Source: Nocardioides ginsengisegetis
GTDB lineage: Bacteria; Actinomycetota; Actinomycetes; Propionibacteriales; Nocardioidaceae
Length of the DNA: 64,000 nt
Reading direction: 5' to 3'
Assembly (NCBI RefSeq): GCF_014138045.1
Contig: NZ_JACGXA010000001.1
Coordinates: 3,271,001-3,335,000, forward strand
The notes below the pieces were generated by a model that saw only the letters and a list, made by a program, of their open reading frames with translations, ran no database searches and was not told the DNA's origin. Of the stretch, positions 58,291 through 64,000 are shown in pieces. Every line of letters starts with the position of its first letter. The first letter of the stretch is position 1. The translations under genes and the position numbers were made by a program.

Positions 58291-59784
58291 TCATCTCGGT
58301 GCCAGAAGGTCGTCGACGAGTTCGCGCCGCAGGAGCTTTCCTGTCGGCGTCTTGGGCAGCTCGTCTTCCCTGACGATGATGTCGTCGGGTGTGCGACTGC
58401 CTCGCAAGCGGGCTCGCACGAATGCGCGCAGCTCCTCGGGCGCGACCGGAGCCCGCGCGACGACAACGGCGACCAGGCGCTCGCCCCACTCCTCGTCAGG
58501 AAGGCCGACGACGACGACCTCGCGAACCGCAGGATGCTCGGCGATGACGTCCTCGACTTCCGCTGGCGCGATGTTCTCACCGCCGCGGATGATGGTGTCG
58601 TCGGCGCGACCCTCGACGAAGAGGTAGCCGTCAGCGTCGAGATGCGCGCGGTCGCGGGTCGGGAACCAGCCCGCCTCGTCGACGACACTGCCAGTCCTGA
58701 GGTACTCGCCGGAGACCTGCGGGCCCCGGACCCAGAGCTCGCCGACCGATCCAGTGGCCAAGACGTTGCCTTCGTCGTCACGGATCTCGCCCTCGACCCC
58801 GGGCACGAACCGCCCGACGCTGGACAACCGCGCGCGGGCAGCAGGGTCCGGGCCGCAGAGCGCGGCGCGGTGGTCGTCGGGCCCGAGCAGCGCGATCGTG
58901 GACGAGGTCTCGGTCAGACCGTAGGCATTGACGAAGCCAGCATCTGGGAACGCGCTCAAGGCCTTTGCCAGCACCGGCGCCGGGATCCGCGAGCCGCCGT
59001 ACGCGATCGACCGCAGCGTCGGGGCAACGGCCTGCGAGCCGTCGAGCTCGTCGACGATCCGCGCCAGCATCGTCGGCACCAGCATCGCGCTGGTCACGCG
59101 CTCCTCGGCGACAGCGTCGAGCCAGTCTCGGGCAGTGAAGTCCGCCAGGTGCACCACGCGGCGCCCGGCAACCGTGTTGGTGAGGACTGTGCCGATGCCG
59201 GCCACGTGATACGGCGGGACGCAGACCAACGCGGTGTCGCCCTCGTCCGCGCTGCCCGGGTCCACCGTGCTCAGCACGTAGGAGATGAGGTGCGAGTGCC
59301 GCAGGACAACGCCCTTGGGAACGCTGGTGGTCCCGCTCGTGAACAACACCACTGCGGGGCTGTCGTCGTCGACGTCCGGGAGTGGTCGGTCGTGGGCGGG
59401 CGGCAGCTCGGAGAGCAAGGTCGAGCTGGCGTACACCCGGGGACGGTCCGCGAGCGAGGCGATGTACGCCTCGTCAGCAACGACCAGCGGCGCGTCCAGC
59501 TGGTCGATCAGCCCGGCGATCTGCGCGTCGGCGAGGCGGTAGTTCAGCGAAGTGATCGGCACTCCTGCAAGTGCGGAAGCAAACAGCGCGACGTGGAATG
59601 CCGGACCGATTTGACCGACGTACACGACCGAGCGCGCGTCCGAGGCGGCGACGTAGGTGGCGGCCGCGGTCGCGCGTTCCTCGAGCTGCGCGAACGTGAT
59701 CGCCTCAACGCCGCGTCCGACAGCGATCCGGTCACCGGACATGGCCGCACCGAGCTCCAACAGCAGGCCGATGCCCTTACCCAT
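58291..59784 (-). CDS. Acyl-CoA synthetase (class I adenylate-forming)
   Basis: A 497-residue ANL ligase. The ATP loop VVLFTSGTTSVPKG is near 143-156, the A5 motif FVNAYGLTETSS near 283-294, the hinge region GRADDTIIRGGENIAPAEVE near 385-404, and the catalytic Lys lies in PKTPTGKLLRR near the C-terminus. It is divergent from a PaaI-like thioesterase, with a palindrome (59819-59833) between. With the CoA-transferase and small protein it forms an acid-activation unit. Confidence 0.92.
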   Translation of the reverse strand: MGKGIGLLLELGAAMSGDRIAVGRGVEAITFAQLEERATAAATYVAASDARSVVYVGQIGPAFHVALFASALAGVPITSLNYRLADAQIAGLIDQLDAPLVVADEAYIASLADRPRVYASSTLLSELPPAHDRPLPDVDDDSPAVVLFTSGTTSVPKGVVLRHSHLISYVLSTVDPGSADEGDTALVCVPPYHVAGIGTVLTNTVAGRRVVHLADFTARDWLDAVAEERVTSAMLVPTMLARIVDELDGSQAVAPTLRSIAYGGSRIPAPVLAKALSAFPDAGFVNAYGLTETSSTIALLGPDDHRAALCGPDPAARARLSSVGRFVPGVEGEIRDDEGNVLATGSVGELWVRGPQVSGEYLRTGSVVDEAGWFPTRDRAHLDADGYLFVEGRADDTIIRGGENIAPAEVEDVIAEHPAVREVVVVGLPDEEWGERLVAVVVARAPVAPEELRAFVRARLRGSRTPDDIIVREDELPKTPTGKLLRRELVDDLLAPR

Positions 59785-59818
59785 CAGTGATCGCCTTTCA
59801 AGGTCGCGCTTTACAACG

Positions 59819-59833
59819 GAGAATTGTATTCTA
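59819..59833. promoter_or_regulatory. Palindrome GAGAA-TTGTA-TTCTA
   Basis: In the divergent spacer of the CoA ligase and thioesterase; AGAAT-TGT-ATTCT is perfect. Related to 54029-54043 and 63440-63454. Confidence 0.55.
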
Positions 59834-59883
59834 CTGTTGCGAGAGCAGTATATCCAGCAATCGTCTCAAGCCGTAGGAGCGCC

Positions 59884-60327
59884 ATGACCGTCTACGACCC
59901 CGAGCACCACTTCCTGGCCCAGCTCGGGATGTACGACGTGGAGGTGCCCGAGGACGCGGACCTGGCCATGGCACTGCCGGTGCACGGGCGGGTGACCAAT
60001 CCGCGCGGGGGGCTGCAAGGAGGACTGATAGCCACCTTGATCGATGTGACTGCGGGACGCGCCGCCCTCGCCGCAGCCGGAGAGAGCCGCGGCGTACCGA
60101 CGTCGGACATGCACATCCGGTTCCTCAGTGCCGTCACCGTCGGACCGGCCGTCGCCGTGGCTCGGGTGCTCCGCAACGGCCGGACCCAGATTGTCCTCGA
60201 GGTCGAAGTGCGCGACGAGGGCCGCAACGTGTTGGCCGCCACCTGCACGTTGGCGTTCTCGGTCGTTGAGTCACGTCCGGGGCAGGACGAACGGGCCCGG
60301 ATCTTCAAGCGGGCCGGGTACAGCTAG
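59884..60327 (+). CDS. PaaI-family hotdog thioesterase
   Basis: A 147-residue hotdog protein with the PaaI-type core VTNPRGGLQGGLIATLIDVT near 38-57 and DMHIRFLSAVTVGPAVAVAR near 80-99. It would hydrolyse acyl- or phenylacyl-CoA, perhaps recycling CoA in the pathway. ATG at 59884 follows TAGGAGCG. It is divergent from the CoA ligase and its tail overlaps the convergent aldehyde dehydrogenase by 4 bases. Confidence 0.87.
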   Translation: MTVYDPEHHFLAQLGMYDVEVPEDADLAMALPVHGRVTNPRGGLQGGLIATLIDVTAGRAALAAAGESRGVPTSDMHIRFLSAVTVGPAVAVARVLRNGRTQIVLEVEVRDEGRNVLAATCTLAFSVVESRPGQDERARIFKRAGYS

Positions 60328-61706
60328 AGCTGCTTGCGCACCATCTTCTGAAAGCGCGGGCTGTACGGCGGATACATCAGTCTCGGATCGATCCGGGTCT
60401 GCTGGCGCAGGATGGCCTTGGCGTGACTGAAGGTCTCGAAGCCCCAGTGCCCGTGGTAGCGGCCGGTCCCACTTGTGCCCACGCCGCCGAAGGGCAAGTC
60501 GTGCACGGCCATGTGCATCATCACGTGGTTGATCACGGTGGCACCAGCGGAGAACCCGGCGAGGGATCGCTCCTCGTCGCTGCGGTCCTGGGTGAACAGA
60601 TAGCTCGCCAGCGGCTTGGTTCCGGCGTTCACCCGGCCTATGGCGTCGTCGAGACCCTCAACCGTGACGACCGGGAGCACCGGGCCGAAGATCTCCTCGG
60701 CCATGATCGCCGATCCCGGCGCCGGATCGAGGACGACCGTGATCGGCGCGGAGGCGTTCTCGACATCGACGTCACCTCCGGTGACGACTTGGCCACCCGC
60801 CGACGCGACGAGGGCCTCGATCCGGGCTGCGTGCCGCTGGTTGACGATCGGCAGGCGACGTCCCTCGGAGAACTCCTCCAGGGTCTTGACCAGCAGCGGG
60901 ACGAACTCATCACGGACCTTGCGGTCCACCATCACGTAGTCGGGAGCAACGCAGGTCTGTCCCGAGTTGGCAAGCTTGCCGAACGCGATCCGGCGCGCGG
61001 CGACGTCGAGGCGGGCCGACTCCGTCACGATCACCGGGCACTTGCCCCCGAGCTCCAGGGTCACCGGCGTCAGGTGCTTGGACGCAGCGGCCATGATGGC
61101 GCTCCCGACGGTCGGACTCCCAGTGAAGAAGACGTGGTCGAGGTTCTGGTCGATCAGGTCCAGCGTCACCTCGGCACCACCCTCGACGACGACCACGGCT
61201 TCCGGGTCGACGTACAGCGGTAGCAGCTCGGCCAGCGCGGCGGAGGTGTGTGAGGCCACCTCCGACGGCTTGACCACCACGCAGTTGCCGGCAGCCAGCG
61301 CGGCGATCAATGGCATGAAGGTGAGATTCACCGGATAGTTCCAGGCTCCGATCACCATCACGACGCCGAGCGGCTCGTACGTGTACCAGGCCTTGCCGGG
61401 CTTGACGTTGAGCGGAACCGACACCCGGCGGGGCATCATCCACCTCTTGAGCTTGTTGCGCGCGTGCTTGATCTCGGGCGTGATCGACACCAGATCGAAC
61501 ATGATCGACTCGAACTCGGTCCGGCGCAGGTCCGCAGCGAGTGCCGCGACCAGGTCGTCGCCGCGCTCCGAGAGCAATCGGCCGAGACCCGCGAGCTGCG
61601 CATCGCGCCAGGCGTGGTCCCGGGTCTGTCCCGACGCGAACACCCTTCGCAGCGCGCCGACGACCGCCGCCGGGCTCGACGTGGTCTCCTCGGTCAGGGC
61701 AGTCAC
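60324..61706 (-). CDS. Aldehyde dehydrogenase, fatty/aromatic (class 3) type
   Basis: A 460-residue ALDH of the class 3 / coniferyl aldehyde dehydrogenase style. IGAWNYPVNL is near 118-127, the base Glu in TLELGGKCPV near 217-226, and the nucleophile in ANSGQTCVAPDY near 250-261. The C-terminal GRYHGHWGFETFSHAKAIL is characteristic of class 3. Unlike the ALDHs at 1.6-4.6 kb it lacks the long N-terminus and suits hydrophobic aldehydes. Its start overlaps the stop of the membrane protein upstream (ATGA). Confidence 0.9.
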   Translation of the reverse strand: MTALTEETTSSPAAVVGALRRVFASGQTRDHAWRDAQLAGLGRLLSERGDDLVAALAADLRRTEFESIMFDLVSITPEIKHARNKLKRWMMPRRVSVPLNVKPGKAWYTYEPLGVVMVIGAWNYPVNLTFMPLIAALAAGNCVVVKPSEVASHTSAALAELLPLYVDPEAVVVVEGGAEVTLDLIDQNLDHVFFTGSPTVGSAIMAAASKHLTPVTLELGGKCPVIVTESARLDVAARRIAFGKLANSGQTCVAPDYVMVDRKVRDEFVPLLVKTLEEFSEGRRLPIVNQRHAARIEALVASAGGQVVTGGDVDVENASAPITVVLDPAPGSAIMAEEIFGPVLPVVTVEGLDDAIGRVNAGTKPLASYLFTQDRSDEERSLAGFSAGATVINHVMMHMAVHDLPFGGVGTSGTGRYHGHWGFETFSHAKAILRQQTRIDPRLMYPPYSPRFQKMVRKQL

Positions 61707-62482
61707 TGCACCTCTCCGGACAGGTCCGCGGCGGCACGTTGGTAAAGCCAGTCGATCTGGCGGCCGATTGCGATCAGGACGAAGACCGGCACAATGAGGT
61801 ACGGCACGTTCAGGGCGATCATCTTCACCATTCCGTAGTCGCCTTGACCGATGGCGTCGAAGCCGTCGCGCGCCAACGAGGCGAAGTAGAAAAGAGTGTT
61901 CGACGTGAGCACCGCCAGCCCGGCGCCCGCCATGAACAATGCTTTGACCCGTGCGCGATCAGTCAGGTCGACGCGAATCAGCTGCCGGAAGGCAAGCAGC
62001 ACCGGAATCGCGGCAACGACCGCCGTCAGCTCCAGGGCAAAGATGGCCGGGTTGTCGCCGAAGTAGCGGGTGTCGGTCTGGGCGAACTGCCACCACATCC
62101 AGGTCCCACCCGGGTCGCCCTCCGCCTTCCACCAGTCCAGCGGCTGACCGATCACCCAAGCCAGCTCGAAGGTCAGCTGGGCCATCGCGGTGAACGGCAG
62201 CCAGACCAGAATCAGCTCCGCGCCCCGGCGGACAGGATCAGCCACCAGCGCAACGACCAGCGCCGGCAGCAGCACCATCGCCAGCACGTTGAAGACGTTG
62301 GCCACCACGTCGAGGGAACGGGCCGCGGGCAGCACTCCTGTACTCACACCGACGGCACAGATGAGCGTGACCAGGCCCTGGATGGACGCGATCGTCAGGT
62401 AGAGCCGCAGCCTCCCCTGGGTGAAGGGGCGGGCGAGATCGACAACGTCGACCCGGCTTCGTTGACTCTGGTCCACGTTCAC
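61703..62482 (-). CDS. Multi-pass membrane protein, possible EXPERA/EBP-like
   Basis: A 259-residue protein with about seven hydrophobic segments (LYLTIASIQGLVTLICAVGV, VANVFNVLAMVLLPALVVAL, and later ALNVPYLIVPVFVLIAI). A central segment FELAWVIGQPLDWW, then WWQFAQTDTRYFGDNPAIFA with a Glu-rich helix start, is reminiscent of the EXPERA (emopamil-binding/TM6SF) W-x4-D-R-Y pattern, but I hold this only loosely. It is coupled to the aldehyde dehydrogenase by a 4-base overlap. Confidence 0.7.
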   Translation of the reverse strand: MNVDQSQRSRVDVVDLARPFTQGRLRLYLTIASIQGLVTLICAVGVSTGVLPAARSLDVVANVFNVLAMVLLPALVVALVADPVRRGAELILVWLPFTAMAQLTFELAWVIGQPLDWWKAEGDPGGTWMWWQFAQTDTRYFGDNPAIFALELTAVVAAIPVLLAFRQLIRVDLTDRARVKALFMAGAGLAVLTSNTLFYFASLARDGFDAIGQGDYGMVKMIALNVPYLIVPVFVLIAIGRQIDWLYQRAAADLSGEVQ

Positions 62483-62585
62483 GGGTGGGGCCTCTCGGTT
62501 CGACGGAAATATGACTTTCGAATAGCGGAAGTGTTACTTTCCATTTGTGAGGCATCGTACTCCCAGCAGGCGACGAGGAGAACCC

Positions 62586-63410
62586 GTGGCACGCAAAAGG
62601 CCGGCCGACCTGGACCGCAAGCTTGTCGCCATCACCGGCGCAGCGCGGGGCATCGGCCTCGCGACCGCGCGGTCGTTCCTCGCCGCCGGCGCGGTGGTGG
62701 CGATCGCTGACGTGGACGGCGAGCTGGCCGAAAGGGTCGCGGCCGAGATCGGTGCGCACGCCTTCACGGTCGATGTCGCGGACGTCGTTTCGTTCGGCAC
62801 CTTCCTCGACCAGGTCGAGACGAAGCTCGGCCCGATCGACGTCCTGGTGAACAACGCCGGGATCATGCCGATCGGACCGCTGCCTGACGAGCCCGAGCAG
62901 GTCACCCAGCGGATCGTGTCGATCAACTTGCTCGGGGCGCTCCACGGGACCAAGCTGGCGATGGCCCGGATGCTCCCGCGCGGTTCCGGCCACATCATCA
63001 ACGTCGCTTCGGCCGTGGGTCGGTTTGCGGCGCCGAACTCAGCGACGTACAGCGCCACCAAGTTCGGGGTCGTTGGCCTCACCCAGGCGGTGCGCGGCGA
63101 GCTCCGAGGTACCGGCATCGAGGCCTCGGTGATCCTGCCGGCTGCCACCAACACCGACCTCGTGAGCGGCCTGACGGAAGCCGGCAAGGTCGTCGAGCCC
63201 GAGGATGTGGCGGCCGCGATCGTGGGGGTGGTGCGCAAGCCCCGCTTCGAGACGTGGGTGCCCCGGTCCGACCAGCGCTCGTTCAAGCTCATGCAGCTGC
63301 TCCCCTACCGGGTCTTCGAGGCCGCGGCCTACCGGGCGCCCGCCACCGGGATCTTCCTGTCTCAGGACAGCCTTGCCCGGGCGGCGTACGAGGACCGCGC
63401 GCGCGGCTGA
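62586..63410 (+). CDS. Short-chain dehydrogenase/reductase
   Basis: A 274-residue SDR with LVAITGAARGIGLATARSFL near 14-33, NNAG near 92-95 and the catalytic YSATK near 156-160. A long C-terminal helix (FKLMQLLPYRVFEAAAYRAP) is as in actinobacterial lipid or steroid SDRs. The GTG at 62586 follows GAGGAG. It is divergent from the membrane protein/ALDH pair and upstream of the amidohydrolase, and would oxidise or reduce a hydroxyl/keto group in this pathway. Confidence 0.88.
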   Translation: MARKRPADLDRKLVAITGAARGIGLATARSFLAAGAVVAIADVDGELAERVAAEIGAHAFTVDVADVVSFGTFLDQVETKLGPIDVLVNNAGIMPIGPLPDEPEQVTQRIVSINLLGALHGTKLAMARMLPRGSGHIINVASAVGRFAAPNSATYSATKFGVVGLTQAVRGELRGTGIEASVILPAATNTDLVSGLTEAGKVVEPEDVAAAIVGVVRKPRFETWVPRSDQRSFKLMQLLPYRVFEAAAYRAPATGIFLSQDSLARAAYEDRARG

Positions 63411-63439
63411 CCCCCGAGGCAAACCTGCTTGATCGAAGT

Positions 63440-63454
63440 GAGAATTGCATTTAC
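63440..63454. promoter_or_regulatory. Imperfect palindrome GAGAA-TTGCA-TTTAC
   Basis: Upstream of the partial amidohydrolase; third member of the GAGAA-N5-TTCTM family, with a diverged right arm. Confidence 0.35.
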
Positions 63455-63519
63455 GAACCTGACTAACGACGCTATCGTCGTGTTGTTCGATGGCAGAGCG
63501 TGACGAAGGGACCCTGGGC

Positions 63520-64000
63520 ATGCTGATGGACGACCTGATCCTGGTGAGCGTCGACGATCATGTCGTCGAGCCGCCGGACATGTTCAAGAACCACACGCCG
63601 GCGAAGTGGCGCGACCAGATGCCGAAGAGCATCAAGGGGCCCGCCGGCAACGACGTCTGGGTCTTCGAGGGCAACCAGATCCCCAACATCGGGCTCAACG
63701 CCGTCGCCGGCCGTCCGCCCGAGGACTACAACATGGACGTCACGTCCTACGACCAGATCCGGCGCGGGACCTACGACATCCACCAGCGGGTCCGCGACAT
63801 GAACGTCAACGGCGTGCTCGGGTCGATGTGCTTCCCCTCGTTCCCGCAGTTCACCGGTCAGCTCTTCTCCCGGACACAAGACAAGGAACTCGGACTCGCC
63901 GCGCTACGGGCCTACAACGACTGGCACATCGACGAGTGGTGCGGCAGCTACCCCGGACGATTCATCCCGCTCGCGCTCCCGCCGATCTGGGACCCCGAGC
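63520..64000 (+). CDS. Amidohydrolase-2 family protein (partial, runs off the window)
   Basis: The frame is open to the window end (160 codons visible). It begins MLMDDLILVSVDDHVVEPPD, the typical start of actinobacterial COG2159 TIM-barrel metal hydrolases, where DDHVVEPP replaces the HxH motif. It goes on with RVRDMNVNGVLGSMCFPSFP and AYNDWHIDEWCGSYPGRF. The ATG at 63520 is chosen because GAAGGG lies 9 bases upstream; 63490 and 63526 are in frame. It follows the SDR by 109 bp. Such enzymes can decarboxylate or hydrate ring-derived acids. Confidence 0.85.
   Translation, partial: MLMDDLILVSVDDHVVEPPDMFKNHTPAKWRDQMPKSIKGPAGNDVWVFEGNQIPNIGLNAVAGRPPEDYNMDVTSYDQIRRGTYDIHQRVRDMNVNGVLGSMCFPSFPQFTGQLFSRTQDKELGLAALRAYNDWHIDEWCGSYPGRFIPLALPPIWDPE

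Overview
The window is GC-rich, densely packed DNA whose gene families point to an actinobacterium with a broad aerobic catabolic repertoire. The markers are F420-type luciferase-like oxidoreductases, an FprA-type ferredoxin reductase with a 7Fe ferredoxin, PucR, HxlR and many TetR regulators, several CoA ligases and crotonases, and a CaiB-type protein with an extended N-terminus. Nocardioidaceae or a mycolate-type relative would fit, but genus cannot be read from the sequence. No rRNA, tRNA, CRISPR array or phage was seen, and no stretch over about 300 bases lacks a gene or pseudogene.

Layout. 0-5.6 kb (minus): thioesterase, two aldehyde dehydrogenases and an acyl-CoA dehydrogenase. 5.7-12.8 kb: TetR, an NtaA/DszA-type flavin monooxygenase divergent from a CoA ligase, and a beta-oxidation set (thiolase, SDR, MaoC) with its own TetR. 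12.9-19 kb: a metallo-beta-lactamase-fold hydrolase, then a minus-strand set of amine oxidase, single PAS protein, flavin reductase fused to an IclR-type effector domain, and a translationally coupled HxlR regulator; a two-dinucleotide-fold flavoprotein is divergent. 19-21.5 kb: a decayed LysR gene split by a complete IS3-family element and joined to an M24 peptidase remnant. 21.5-31 kb: APC permease, crotonyl-CoA carboxylase/reductase-like enzyme, MFS transporter, NDP-forming acyl-CoA ligase, crotonase, PucR and TetR. 31-38.7 kb (minus): TetR, F420-type oxidoreductase, APH-like kinase, molybdopterin oxidoreductase, 7Fe ferredoxin, FprA and an esterase. 38.7-45 kb: SDR, PPOX, crotonase, amidohydrolase, TetR, P450 and an inositol-monophosphatase-like enzyme. 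45-53.5 kb (minus): a branched-chain-type ABC importer whose permease is a LivH-LivM fusion, coupled to a secreted surface protein and two small proteins. 54-64 kb: a CoA-thioester pathway (crotonase, two amidohydrolases, CoA-transferase, CoA ligase, two thioesterase/aldehyde dehydrogenase steps, SDR).

How the parts connect. Four intergenic inverted repeats share the half-site AGTNYRCTYCG and sit at the promoters of the flavin monooxygenase, the CoA ligase, the reductase/effector fusion and the flavoprotein, which argues for one regulon spread over 10 kb. A second pair of repeats (CGGAC-N4-GTCCG) links the TetR at 5.7 kb to the amine oxidase. A third family (GAGAA-N5-TTCTM) marks promoters of the 54-64 kb block. 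The most unusual elements are the flavin reductase/IclR-effector fusion coupled to HxlR, the self-contained molybdoenzyme-ferredoxin-FprA chain, and the ABC importer coupled to a surface protein. All functional statements come from motif recognition by eye; no database search was possible.
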